A stretch of 64,000 nucleotides of DNA from Epithemia pelagica (taxonomy: Eukaryota; Bacillariophyta; Bacillariophyceae; Surirellales; Surirellaceae): the NCBI GenBank assembly GCA_946965045.2, contig OX337239.1, forward strand, positions 2,356,001-2,420,000, given 5' to 3'. Made by a program: the position numbers and the translations under genes. The notes under the pieces are model-generated. The model did not search any database and was not told where the DNA came from. It saw nothing but the letters and a program-made list of their open reading frames with translations. Shown in pieces: positions 9,532 to 19,485 of the stretch (position 1 is its first letter; every line of letters starts with the position of its first letter).

Positions 9532-11640
9532 CTATTGTTCCTGTTGTGGACGTTTTAATTTTCGCCGTCGCCGTCGGTGCGTACTACTCTTGTGGTTTTT
9601 ACTCAACAACGAAGGAGCATGGTGACTGGAACGATCCATATTCGTAGTAGTAGTAGTAGGACCTTGTGCAGTATTGGTGGCAGTTGGACGATTGGGGACT
9701 GGATCTTGCTCCTTCGTGTCGTCGTCGTCGTCTTCATTGTCCACGCCCGAGGAGGAAAGTGGCGCATCACTAGACGGTAGGTGGTAATGGGACTCGTCAT
9801 TCTTGTCGTTGTGGTCGTTTTGGGTGGCGTTTTGGTCATTCTCCTCGTCCTTGTCGTCGTCCTCTTCTTCTTCTTCGTCGGTGGGAAGATAAAAATCATC
9901 CTCGTATTGGGAATAGGAAACATCGGATTCGCACAAGCTACTCTTGGCTTCCAAGGTATATCCCGAACCAAAGGTACTTTCGTCGTCAAACTCGTCGTTG
10001 TCCTCCTCATCGTCTTCTTCTTCGACAGAGTAAATTTCCACTTGGGTTTCGTCGTCCGCATGGGCCGCATCCTTGGCGTCCAGGAGGTTTGTCGTGGTGG
10101 TGGTGGTATGTTGAGTCCTTGTCTTTTCAAAGAGAGACGACATGATACTGCCTTCATCGCCAAAACAAGCTTGATCGACTTGTTCCTTTTGCTGACGCAA
10201 CCGTTCTCGTTCCGTTTCGTCCTCTTCTTCTTCGTCCACCGTCACTTCTTCTTCTTCTTCTTCCACCACGACTTCTTCTTCCGTGGTGGTTTCGGAACTG
10301 ATTTCGACAATTTCCACGTGGTCCACGGAATCCAAGGAAGCGGAAGGTGCTGCCCCCGGTTGGTTATCGGAACTACTCACGACACTTTCTTCCACATAAT
10401 AATAATAACTGTATTCATCGTCGCCGCCTTCGCCACCGCTACTGGCAATCGCCGTTGGATGGCCATTGGTGGTATTCTCGGTTGTGGTGGGTCTCGTGTG
10501 GACGGCGGCGGCAGGTTGGTGGGTAGTTGGTCTTTGTTGTTGGTGGTGATTGTCGTCGTCCTGACGACTGCTGGTCCAAGGGTCGTTCGGGGAGTCTCCA
10601 CCGCTACTGTGACTCCTGCGACGAACATGTTGTTGTGATTGTGGTGGTTGTCGTCGTCGTCTCCGTCGTCGCAATCCTCCTCCTCCTCCAGTTGGAGCAT
10701 GGGAGGAGGAGGAATGCGTCGAGTCCTGTGGCAGTGCACCTTCTTCTTCTTCTTCGGGCGATGACGAAGTTTGCGAGTGAGTTCGTCGTCCCCCTCGTCT
10801 CACCGGTTTGTGGTGAGGATGAGATCGTCGGCTTCTCGTTCGACTGTCGTGATAGGATCCTCCCAAGAGTTGTTGCGAAGGAGACGAAGATGATGGTGGC
10901 TGTGGTTGTTTGTGGTGGGAATACCGACGACTCCCATGACAACTCCGACTCAATAAGGCGTGTCGTGGTCGTACTGGTTTGGGGGCAACAACCCGTGGTG
11001 GTGGAGTGGTGGTGGTGGTGGTGGTCGGCGCTTTGAGAATTCCAGTATTGGTAATAGCATCACTACTCGTCGGAACGGGTGATGGTTGTACAGGATTCGG
11101 AGTGGCAGTGCTGGCTGCTGCTGCTGCCACAGGGGTGGATGGTTCCTTTTCTGGTTGTTGTTGTTGTTGTTGTTGTTGTGCTTGTGAATTGGAATCCAGA
11201 GGTGCCGAATCCAGTGGTACACGGTTTGGTTCCAGGACTGCCGCCAATGACAATGACGATAACATGTCGTTGTCCGAGTCTATCATTGTACCAGCATGGT
11301 CCTGGTCGGCTGGAGTTGTTGTGGGTGGATTCGGCGCTTGTAATGGTTCCATAGAGTGATTGGTTGTTGTGGTTGTGGTTGGAGGAATGGAATTCGTTGT
11401 ATCATTGTTCTGGAGCGTATCATCCTTGGTTTGGTCGTCCTTGTTCGTTTGCTTGTTATTATTGTTGTTGTTGTGATGGTTGGTCCTTGCTTCTCCTCCC
11501 AGAATCACGACCCAGTCCTCAGTGGTGGTGGTGGTGGTTGTCGGGGTGATGACCTCCTCTTGCTCCTCCTCTTTTGTTTTCTTGGTTACCTCATCTGTAT
11601 CCTCCCGTTCTATCGTCGGGGCATGATCTACTAGGGTCAT
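9532..11640 (-). CDS. Large disordered low-complexity protein of unknown function
   Basis: About 702 residues from the ATG at 11640. An in-frame ATG at 11745 would add 35 residues with a hydrophobic stretch and is less likely. The protein opens with MTLVDHAPTIEREDTDEV and is then almost wholly low complexity: Thr and Asn tracts, poly-Gln, a basic His/Arg/Ser zone in the middle (SRSCHGSRRYSHHKQ, RRRRRRRQPPQSQ), long Asp/Glu runs in the last third, and a basic end (HRRRRRKLKRPQQEQ). No enzyme fold or conserved motif was recognised. Alternating acidic and basic disorder with a nuclear-localisation-like C-terminus would fit a nuclear or RNA/chromatin-associated scaffold, but this is speculation. 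The frame is open for 2.1 kb across biased codons, and the opposite strand is also partly open because of the repeats. Confidence 0.6.
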   Translation of the reverse strand: MTLVDHAPTIEREDTDEVTKKTKEEEQEEVITPTTTTTTTEDWVVILGGEARTNHHNNNNNNKQTNKDDQTKDDTLQNNDTTNSIPPTTTTTTNHSMEPLQAPNPPTTTPADQDHAGTMIDSDNDMLSSLSLAAVLEPNRVPLDSAPLDSNSQAQQQQQQQQPEKEPSTPVAAAAASTATPNPVQPSPVPTSSDAITNTGILKAPTTTTTTTPPPRVVAPKPVRPRHALLSRSCHGSRRYSHHKQPQPPSSSSPSQQLLGGSYHDSRTRSRRSHPHHKPVRRGGRRTHSQTSSSPEEEEEGALPQDSTHSSSSHAPTGGGGGLRRRRRRRQPPQSQQHVRRRSHSSGGDSPNDPWTSSRQDDDNHHQQQRPTTHQPAAAVHTRPTTTENTTNGHPTAIASSGGEGGDDEYSYYYYVEESVVSSSDNQPGAAPSASLDSVDHVEIVEISSETTTEEEVVVEEEEEEVTVDEEEEDETERERLRQQKEQVDQACFGDEGSIMSSLFEKTRTQHTTTTTTNLLDAKDAAHADDETQVEIYSVEEEDDEEDNDEFDDESTFGSGYTLEAKSSLCESDVSYSQYEDDFYLPTDEEEEEDDDKDEENDQNATQNDHNDKNDESHYHLPSSDAPLSSSGVDNEDDDDDTKEQDPVPNRPTATNTAQGPTTTTTNMDRSSHHAPSLLSKNHKSSTHRRRRRKLKRPQQEQ

Positions 11641-12051
11641 GAAACAATATATGGTGGATCGTAGTGTATCTTTGAGAGAGACAAGAAGAAGAAGAACGTA
11701 TAGAGAGTAGGAACAATCGTCGAGGTGGTGGTTGTTACAACACAACCATCCTGGATCAAAAAATTCCTAAGGTATCTCTTGTTTCCTTCCGTCGTCACTC
11801 CCTCTCTCTCTCTCGGTTTGTTGTTCTGATTATTTTTCGGGCTTCGGTTGTGGGGCCGTTATCAAGCTGTTTGGGAAATGACTCGAGATGTTCGTTTGGG
11901 CGTGGCAAGGGCAGTACTCTGAAAATGTCAGTGTGACTTTGGTCTTCGTCCCTGCCGTCCCACGGGACTGATTGGTCGCGAGTGACGTCAGTTCCAGAGA
12001 AGCGTCTCATTCGAAAGATCTCGCGAGACTTTCTCGAATTTCCAATTCACC
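11641..12051. other. Divergent promoter region
   Basis: 411 bp separate the start codons of the disordered protein and the photolyase-hydrolase fusion, so both promoters should be here. A short CTCTCTCTCTCTC run lies near 11800-11815. No other element was recognised. Confidence 0.5.
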
Positions 12052-15000
12052 ATGGTGTCGACCGCCCGGCGGCTTGTCCGTCTGTTTCTGCTTGTGGTTG
12101 TGGCAGGCTTGTCGTCGTCGTTGTTGCCGCAGCATGCATGTCAAGCCTTTGTTGTGGTGACACACACCACCACCACGCCGTATTGGAAGAAGAACTCCCA
12201 ACAACGAGTCGCATCCATCATTACCACGCGACGACAACAACGACAACGACGACAACGACAAGGCAGAGCCTTGGCCGCATCGGTCGATGCAACCACCACC
12301 ACAACCACAACCTCCTCGGGTCCCACCTTGCATGTGGTGGTGTTGGGTGTGGGCGATTTGCGGCTCGACGATCATGGAGGATTGTATCAGGCCTTGCAAC
12401 AACAACAACTCAACGATAGGGACGTGGTGTTGCCGGTCTGTCTCTTGGATCACGCCAGTTTGGCCAATCTTCCCGGACTCTTGGCCCATACGCACGATAC
12501 CGCCCATTGTCTGGCCCAGGCCTTGCACGAATTGCAACACGCGTGGACCGAACAAGCCACCACCAAGAATGGCAGTACTACTCCAACTCCAGCCTTGCAC
12601 TTTTGCTGGAATTGCCCCACCATTGCCGAGGCTTTGGAACCCACGTGTCGGCACTGGATGCAACAACAACAACACCATTCCACAACAAGCAGCATTTGCA
12701 TTCATGCCTGTGATTTGGGACCCGCCGATGAAGAAATGGCCTATGGTCCTCATGCACAACTGGTCCAACAACACCAAACAAGGCCCGCAGCCGCAACCAA
12801 TGACAAAACTACGACGACTACGATTTCCATTGGAGGGACCGAGGCCACACTCCACTCGTGGACCTGTCGGTTGCGGGACGAGCCGTGGACCGTGGCCTTA
12901 CAACAGCAAAAGCAGTCGGATCCGAGTGCGTTTCCCAACCAGTATCCCACCTATGCCCAACACTATGTGACCCAGTGCGATGCTCTGCCAGCCTTGGATT
13001 CGTGCCAACTGGTAGCCCGGATGGCCACCACCAGCACTACCACTACGAAGGTGGACACGTCCGCCTTTTCGCCCGAGGCTCCCACCACGGACCAAGTGCT
13101 GCGAGACTTGCAACGCTTGGCGTCCCAACAGTCTTCGCTGATGGAGGAGGATGATACCACAACAACAACAGTGTCGTCGTCGACTGGATTATTCTTGTCG
13201 CATTGGGGTGGATTGCCCTGTACGACAGTGGGATGTCGGACGGCCCTCCAGATTGTCGAGGCCTACACCGAGGTGGGTCGTGAGGCGAGCAATGGGAGTG
13301 GCAGTGCTCAATTTGATTGGGTCGATGCGCAATGGTCGCAACATGCCTTGTATCCCGGTCGATCGGTCCAACGGAATGGCTATTCCTTGGAACATGCCGC
13401 CATGATTTGGCAATTGCAAGGAACGGGACAAGCGGCGGCGGGTACCGTGGGCAATTGGATGGCGGGGGAAGCCATGATTCGATTCCTCGCCGCACCCTTG
13501 CTCTTGGGAACCGTGTCGCCCCGACGCCTGTGGCACTTGGCCGCCGCCACGGCCTCGCCCCCCGTGTTGCTGTGGAACAAGGGATCCTCCGTCGTGTCGC
13601 CGATCCAACAACGCATGGAAGAACGAGAATGGCATCAACTCTTGGCCGCGTCCAACCTCGTCTCCAATCCCACCGCCTATCCGTCTTCGAGTACCACAAC
13701 GACCACCACCAACACCAACACGTCGTATCGGTATTGGAGGTATCAAGGATTCTTGTGTCGCTTTGCCGTGACACCCTTGTCGTCGTCGTCCTCCCCGCCA
13801 CAACAAGACGTGTCGTCGTCGTCGTCGTCCAATCCAGACAAGCAAGGGTTGCTCTTGGTGCATGGATTTGGTGCTTCCGGTGCCCAATGGAACAAACTCT
13901 TGGCGTCCATCCAGCAACAACAACAACAACAAGCCAACAAGGATGACCCAACGCAATCATTTTTGCAACAAGGGCTGGCACCCGACTTGTTGGGTTTTGG
14001 TCAATCGGAAAAACCAGCCGTTTCCTATACCGGCTATTTGTGGGATTCTCAGGTCTTGGATTTTATCCGAGAACGAGCCGCCCGAAAAAGTAGTAGTAGC
14101 AGTAACAACGACAAGCACAAGGGTGGTTATGACTGGACCAAGTTTGTCGTGGGAGGCAATAGCATTGGAGGATATACCAGCATGTGTGTGGCCGCTAGTG
14201 ATTCCTTGGATCGGCCGTCCTCCTCGTCCTTTGTTGCGCCACCGGATTCGGTGGCACATGGTACCGCCGCATCCGACCAGAACAAGAACAACGACGACAA
14301 CAAGAGGACCTCTCGACTCTTGACCTCGTCCGGTGCTCCCGGAACGGGCATGTGCAATGGATTGGTCTTGATGAATTCGGCGGGACCCATTAAAACCCAA
14401 GACGAAATGGAACAAGAATTCCAACAAGCCCAATTCACGCGGTCCAAGGATTACCAAAAGAGTCTTTTGCCCTATTATTCCATTGCCCAAGTCACGAGTG
14501 CCGATGCCTTGCCACCCTGCCAACCACCCTGGCGACCCCTCTCGCGATGGTTTGGTCAAGGTCTCTTGTGGTATTTGCGACCTCGCATTGCTCCCATTTG
14601 TGTCAATTTGTATCCCACCAATCCAGCGGCCGTCAATGATGAATTGTGTGGCAACATTGAACGGGATTCCCTCGATCCAGGAGCTGTCAATGTCATGATG
14701 GCGGGCGCCAAATTACCCATTCCCCGAACCGCCAATGAAGTGTTGAATGGCGATTTCAAAATGGGTTGGTATCCAGGCTCCAACGGTGCGGGCGGTGGTG
14801 ATGGAAGTAGTACGACAACCTTGTCGGAATCGGTATTTTCGGGACCCGTCTTGATTGCCCAGGGTGTACTAGATCCTCTCAATGATGCACAAGATCGGTT
14901 GGAACGATTTGGAGCCTTGAGACCAGGGATTACCATGGATGGCATTCAAGCGGGCCATTGTCCTCACGATGAACAACCCAACCTAGTGGCCTCGAGTATC

Positions 15001-15072
15001 TTGCAATGGTACGTCAAACAAGAACAACCAGCAGAAACGGCACGAAAAACCACCTCAGTCGCATCCTCCTAA
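12052..15072 (+). CDS. Photolyase-like N-terminal domain fused to an alpha/beta hydrolase, plastid-type leader
   Basis: One 1006-residue frame whose ATG at 12052 lies in CACCATGG. The leader is hydrophobic and ends ACQA|FVVV at residues 29-36, like the diatom plastid junction with Phe at +1. An Arg-rich stretch follows. Residues about 94-330 resemble the photolyase/cryptochrome alpha/beta domain (LGVGDLRLDDHGGLYQAL, VVLPVCLLD). The FAD-binding helical domain is not evident, although a middle block (LFLSHWGGLP, WSQHALYPGR, GTVGNWMAGEAMIRF) may be its remnant. Residues from about 600 form an alpha/beta hydrolase: oxyanion HGFGASG (604), nucleophile elbow GGNSIGGY with Ser704, acid Asp941 in GVLDPLND and His969 in AGHCPHDE. 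Plants have a related photolyase-hydrolase fusion. A plastid esterase is likely; photorepair is doubtful. Confidence 0.8.
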   Translation: MVSTARRLVRLFLLVVVAGLSSSLLPQHACQAFVVVTHTTTTPYWKKNSQQRVASIITTRRQQRQRRQRQGRALAASVDATTTTTTTSSGPTLHVVVLGVGDLRLDDHGGLYQALQQQQLNDRDVVLPVCLLDHASLANLPGLLAHTHDTAHCLAQALHELQHAWTEQATTKNGSTTPTPALHFCWNCPTIAEALEPTCRHWMQQQQHHSTTSSICIHACDLGPADEEMAYGPHAQLVQQHQTRPAAATNDKTTTTTISIGGTEATLHSWTCRLRDEPWTVALQQQKQSDPSAFPNQYPTYAQHYVTQCDALPALDSCQLVARMATTSTTTTKVDTSAFSPEAPTTDQVLRDLQRLASQQSSLMEEDDTTTTTVSSSTGLFLSHWGGLPCTTVGCRTALQIVEAYTEVGREASNGSGSAQFDWVDAQWSQHALYPGRSVQRNGYSLEHAAMIWQLQGTGQAAAGTVGNWMAGEAMIRFLAAPLLLGTVSPRRLWHLAAATASPPVLLWNKGSSVVSPIQQRMEEREWHQLLAASNLVSNPTAYPSSSTTTTTTNTNTSYRYWRYQGFLCRFAVTPLSSSSSPPQQDVSSSSSSNPDKQGLLLVHGFGASGAQWNKLLASIQQQQQQQANKDDPTQSFLQQGLAPDLLGFGQSEKPAVSYTGYLWDSQVLDFIRERAARKSSSSSNNDKHKGGYDWTKFVVGGNSIGGYTSMCVAASDSLDRPSSSSFVAPPDSVAHGTAASDQNKNNDDNKRTSRLLTSSGAPGTGMCNGLVLMNSAGPIKTQDEMEQEFQQAQFTRSKDYQKSLLPYYSIAQVTSADALPPCQPPWRPLSRWFGQGLLWYLRPRIAPICVNLYPTNPAAVNDELCGNIERDSLDPGAVNVMMAGAKLPIPRTANEVLNGDFKMGWYPGSNGAGGGDGSSTTTLSESVFSGPVLIAQGVLDPLNDAQDRLERFGALRPGITMDGIQAGHCPHDEQPNLVASSILQWYVKQEQPAETARKTTSVASS

Positions 15073-15090
15073 TAGATGGAGACTTTACAC

Positions 15091-15724
15091 ACATTCACCA
15101 AAACTAGAGGCCTATCGTGTCCATCATTGGTTGGACCCGTGAAATAAATATTGCGTTCGACAGCGTCCATGCAACACTACTACCAAACGAGCCCAAACAC
15201 CATGTTCTGATTTCACCGTTTAAAACTAAACATAATCTTTGTAAAGCCTCTTTTTTGTGTCGTCCAGTAGTGGAATTCAGTTGGATGACTCCAGGCGTCT
15301 CCCTCCTGTTCAGAGTGTTCCAAAAGTGTCTTTTGGTTCCAGTCCAACCAACTTTTCTTGCTGGTGCTTCTACAGGGAATCGACCAACACTTGGACCAGA
15401 GGTTTCTGGTGGAAACAGAGAGGAGAATTTGGTTCGAATACCGCGCTCTGAAACTGCCGAATCGACCAACACCCAGATAGATTTGCGTGCGTGATGGAAC
15501 TTGCAAGTTGGTCCATCGCAAAACACCATCAACGTCCACAGCGGTTCGACGCATCGGGTAGTGGTCCTCGAGGTTTTTTCCCGAAGTGTGCGTGGATCAC
15601 AAGTTTCATGCTGCCGTTTCGGATCCAATCGGTGGCTCGTGGCTCGCTCGGATTCTCTCATGTTGGGAATGCCACAATGGTACGCGGTTCTGTTCCAGAA
15701 CGTTTGCAGTCTTTGGTGTCAAAG
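15091..15724 (-). pseudogene. Inverted partial copy of the CPSase 3' end
   Basis: This is the reverse complement of 2127-2760, including the intron, exon 2 and 3' flank, so it arose from genomic DNA and not from a spliced transcript. Coding capacity is lost: the donor reads GC, exon 2 acquires TAG where the parent has a Tyr codon, codons are deleted and inserted, and the natural TAA has become TAC. No upstream part of the gene is present. It begins 19 bp after the stop codon of the photolyase-hydrolase gene and may supply part of that gene's 3' UTR. Confidence 0.9.
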
Positions 15725-16205
15725 GATGATTTCTACTCGTAGTGTGTTGTTCCACGGATTCGACGACACTATTCGACCAACCATGTATATAGGCACGGAG
15801 ACGCACTTGCGAGACGCAGTTTCCCTGGACCAAGCCGCTGGCCCAGAAAGAAAGACGCACGGACGTTTGTGGTCCCGTGGTGTTCAGTGGCACACTGGTT
15901 CCAAACGCATTGCCGATTCTCTCTCTCTCGTCGTGTGGACACTGTTCCTGTATCGGGCGCGCACACATGGGAATCCTGTACCCATTGTCTTTTGGTTCCG
16001 TTTCATCCAAACGAGAGAGTCCAATACAACGTGTCATGTATGGATTCTCGTACTCTCCAGAACACACGCCACGGCAGAGGAATGGTACTCTCTTGGTTTT
16101 TTAAATGATTTGTGAACCAACTCCACCGTCCTTCCGTATGTGTGTGTGTACCTGTGTGTGTGTGGTGATCCATCTCTACATGGAAATGTGTCGGGTCCAT
16201 TCCAA
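15725..16205. other. Intergenic region with GT microsatellite
   Basis: 481 bp lie between the CPSase fragment and the 3' end of the ankyrin gene. A (TG)n-rich stretch occurs at about 16138-16168. Short frames exist on both strands, but none shows a recognisable motif. Confidence 0.5.
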
Positions 16206-18260
16206 TCATGTCTTTTGTCGTTTGGCACCCATTGCATTGTGGTGGTGGTTCCCACCACCCGAGGTTGTCCTGGCGTCGAGCGACATGGTCTCCTGGTGCG
16301 CATGTTTTTTGTGGGACGGGACACGGGTCGGGCATTCCGTGGTTCCGTGTTGGGTGGTGCCTCTGGCCCGTGCGGTCTCGTCCCGACTGCTACTACTAGT
16401 ACTACTACTCGTAGCACCATTGCTTGGACGCCGACCAGCGGCACACACGAGGAGGGCGGGCAGAGATCGGACCAACTGGTAGACGGTATCGAGTTGGGGC
16501 GAACACACGGCGGCCCATTGAAAATGGTACAGGCCCGTCACGGGATCGGCACATTCCAAGGCACGGGGATAGGCAGCAATCAACGGGGCAATACTGGCTT
16601 GCCAATCCAATCCCGACACCAAGGCATGGGTCAAGGGCAAGCGACCTGTTCGGGCATCGGCCATCAAGGCACTCCGAGGACTCCATTCCAACAAGAGTTG
16701 GACGACCGATTCTTGAACGCACGAATTGGTGGTGGAACTGGGCGGCGATGACTCGTCGTGGTCGTCATTGTCATGGTCAGTCTCTGGTTCTGGTGGGTGC
16801 CGCGCCGCAAACAAGCGTTCCAAAAAGGCGGCATCCCCGGACTGCAAGGCCACTTCATCTCGCTGCAATTGGGCTTCGTGTTGGTTGGGCAAGGCTCCAT
16901 CGGCCACGTGAATGGTTTCCCGAAAGCCATCTTCCAGTGGATTCCACCATGTCGGTTCGGCGTGTTCCTTTTGTTGACAGGCCAAGAGCAGGGGCGTAAA
17001 ACCCTGATCATTGCGTCGCAAGGCCATTTCCGGAAACATGCGACACAACCACCTCAGGACTTGTCGCGGACACGACGGTGTGGCTGCAGCGGCATGCACG
17101 ACCCAGTCAAATTGGTCTTTCCGAATCGGCAAGGGCATGCCTTGGTCGGTCCGAATCGTCCTCCAGTCGTAGTACCAGTCGTTGCCGCCGCCGGCTGTGG
17201 CACGATAGGAGGCTTGCAAAAAGAGGACCAGATTGTCCCAATCATCCCGATAATAATACGAATGCTCTTCGCCGCCGCCGCCGTCCTCGTCGTCCACCAA
17301 GACGTCGTCTTGCAATTCATTGGTTTCCAAAAAGGAACGAGGGAGTAACCAAAAGGGCGTGACACCCCGGTCATTGCCGTGACCCAGTACGGTCGGGGCC
17401 GCCTCCAACAAGGACCGTAACAGGTGAAAGGTGGCACCGGCCCGAGCGGCAAAATGCAAGGGTGCATCGCCATATTGATCGGCCAGGGCAGCCGCCTGCG
17501 GGACCGCCTGGACCAAATACCGTTGGACGGCTTCACTGCTGCCATAACTGGCCACATGCAAGGGCGTTTCCCCCTGAAAATTGCGTTGCACCACAATGGC
17601 CGGATTGGTCTGGACCATGGCCTGAACGACGGTCAAGGGCGGATACCGGACGCAACACGCATGCAAGGCATTCATACCGGCATTCTTGCCCTGCAGAGAG
17701 ACTTCGTCGGGATGCGAGGCAATGCGATCCAAGACGTCCTGCCATTCATCGTCCGTGGTTTGACTCGTGAGATACAAGAGCATGGAAGGCCATTTCCGAA
17801 TGAGATACGGGGGACGCGGACGACCCCAATAATCGACCGAGTCGTTGTTGTTATGAGTGGCATTGGGTGGACGATTACTGCTGCTGCTTTCCGTGAGGGG
17901 TCCCAGATGCAAGATGGAATCGGGTCCAAAATCTCCCTCTTGTCCCACGGCACAGCCAACCGGGTCCATGGATTGGACTTCCGACAAGACCAGTCCTCCC
18001 ACCAGCGGATTGTTATTGTTGTGGTTGTGATTGGCTTCAAATAGAGCGTGTGGTTTCGGTTGGTCGTCCGTGTGCTCGGGTTCCATGTCATTGTTGGAGG
18101 ATTCGGGGACGACCACAACACCCGGCGCGTCCGACACGGCCCATCTCTCGCAACAAGGGTCGGCAAATTGTTTCTCGGAGGAACACGCCAACGACGACAG
18201 TGCTATTGGTGTGGTGGTTGGTGTGGTTGGTGTGTTGTTGTTGGTGGTGGTGGCAGACAT
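16206..18260 (-). CDS. Ankyrin-repeat protein
   Basis: About 684 residues from the ATG at 18260 (AAAATGTCT). ATGs at 18296 and 18419 are also in frame and would lengthen the N-terminus. After a disordered N-terminus rich in Asn and Thr, ankyrin repeats begin near GKNAGMNALHACCVRYPP. They continue through NFQGETPLHVASYGSSEAVQRYLV, QYGDAPLHFAARAGATFHLLRSLL and GVTPFWLL, then after an acidic insert NDQGFTPLLLACQQ and TGRLPLTHALVSG. The TPLH cores and the roughly 33-residue spacing are diagnostic. Such proteins usually act as protein-binding scaffolds, and diatoms have many; no catalytic domain was seen. The C-terminus is Ser/Thr-rich and basic. The partner and location are unknown. Confidence 0.82.
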   Translation of the reverse strand: MSATTTNNNTPTTPTTTPIALSSLACSSEKQFADPCCERWAVSDAPGVVVVPESSNNDMEPEHTDDQPKPHALFEANHNHNNNNPLVGGLVLSEVQSMDPVGCAVGQEGDFGPDSILHLGPLTESSSSNRPPNATHNNNDSVDYWGRPRPPYLIRKWPSMLLYLTSQTTDDEWQDVLDRIASHPDEVSLQGKNAGMNALHACCVRYPPLTVVQAMVQTNPAIVVQRNFQGETPLHVASYGSSEAVQRYLVQAVPQAAALADQYGDAPLHFAARAGATFHLLRSLLEAAPTVLGHGNDRGVTPFWLLPRSFLETNELQDDVLVDDEDGGGGEEHSYYYRDDWDNLVLFLQASYRATAGGGNDWYYDWRTIRTDQGMPLPIRKDQFDWVVHAAAATPSCPRQVLRWLCRMFPEMALRRNDQGFTPLLLACQQKEHAEPTWWNPLEDGFRETIHVADGALPNQHEAQLQRDEVALQSGDAAFLERLFAARHPPEPETDHDNDDHDESSPPSSTTNSCVQESVVQLLLEWSPRSALMADARTGRLPLTHALVSGLDWQASIAPLIAAYPRALECADPVTGLYHFQWAAVCSPQLDTVYQLVRSLPALLVCAAGRRPSNGATSSSTSSSSRDETARARGTTQHGTTECPTRVPSHKKHAHQETMSLDARTTSGGGNHHHNAMGAKRQKT

Positions 18261-19038
18261 TTTGGAAGAATCGTCCAGCACCACCCTCGAATTCATGGGG
18301 ACCGACGCTCCTCCAAGAACTGGGCCTTTGGAGAATCGAACGTTGAATGACAGCAACGGAACCAGATGTTGGAGTGTGGGAGAGTGGGAAACAAAAAGAC
18401 CCAAGACGAACCATTCCATGTCACACCATGGTGTGAGCTTTTCGGTGCCAAGGCCGTCGCAACACTACCCAGCATCTACAAAGAAACTTTGGATCGAGTT
18501 TCTTATTCACTTTTCGCATTTGGGCCGATACGAGGAGTAAACCGAAATAGCTACCCTTGCTAGGCATAACTAAAAACTACCGAGCGTCCATGAGGTTAGT
18601 GGTAAAAAACAAAACATATAAAAGAAACACTTTGGAACGTCAGAGATTCAAAGCCGGCTCGCACGGAGGGAGTGGCGCACAAAGAGATACCATTCCCAGT
18701 GTTCATCCCCTCTGATATCTTGTTCTGGCAACAACTCCTGTTCTCTTCTCTTACGGACTGGCACATTCCTCTCTCTATCTGTGCGCAAAAGGGCCAGTGC
18801 TTGGTCTTTTTGGTGTGTGTGTGTACCGGTTTGGGACCCACAAACGCGAGATAGAAACACACACAACAAGCATGGTGGGTAAGGCGGATACCGGTGCCGC
18901 TGTAGATCGTGTCGTCGTCGTGGTCATCACAGCAGCAGCATCATCATCATCATCGACGAGTGCAAAGTGCTCCAACCGATTCACCCCGAACTAGTATCAC
19001 CACTAGCTAATAAGGAGTCTCATTGGCGACGTCCCACC
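18261..19038. other. Divergent intergenic region
   Basis: 778 bp lie between the ankyrin gene and the first ATG of the mechanosensitive-channel pseudogene, so it should hold both promoters. A CAT/CAG triplet cluster lies near 18930-18955. Depending on the true ankyrin start, up to 159 bp at the left end may be coding. Confidence 0.45.
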
Positions 19039-19419
19039 ATGATGGCCGAATCGCCGGTTCGGGCGGCCCACCACAACCATCCAAACGACCAACCACCTAA
19101 TACGACAACGACACTGTTTTCCAAGGCGACTCGTCATGAAAGTGAAGCCGAACAACGCATTTGACAAGCCTTGGATCGAGAACGCCAAAAACGTCAACAA
19201 CAACAACAACAGCAACAACCAGAACTGGACTTTTCCTTGGATCACGAGTTTCCTTCGAGTTTGCCCGATACCCTCGTACCAGATGGAAGCACGGTACCAA
19301 CCCCCAACCAAGCAGAGGAGGAGGAGGATGTGAATGCCGTTCCTTCCACGGCGATTCGATCCTCCTCCTCCTTGGCGACATCGACTCGCTATCTGACAGC
19401 CGTGCATGACTTGGAACAG

Positions 19420-19485
19420 GAAGAAGAAGAAGAAGAAGAAGAAGAAGAAGAAGAAGAAGAAGAAGAAGAAGAAGAAGAAGAAGAA
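19420..19485 (+). repeat. GAA triplet repeat
   Basis: A nearly pure run of 22 GAA triplets (one CAG lies just upstream) encodes poly-Glu in the N-terminal region of the mechanosensitive-channel pseudogene. It is a coding microsatellite prone to length change. Confidence 0.9.

Noticed and set aside
9781-10638. Plus-strand frame of 285 codons
   Set aside because: It is antisense to the disordered protein and composed of hydrophobic runs (LLVLVVVLFFFFV) that mirror acidic and Thr repeats on the other strand.
12052-13700. Functional DNA-repair photolyase
   Set aside because: Only the alpha/beta domain is recognisable; the FAD-binding motifs of photolyases were not found, so no repair activity is claimed.
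13043-13981. Minus-strand frame of 312 codons
   Set aside because: It is antisense to the photolyase-hydrolase gene and has Arg/Trp/Thr-biased composition with no motifs.
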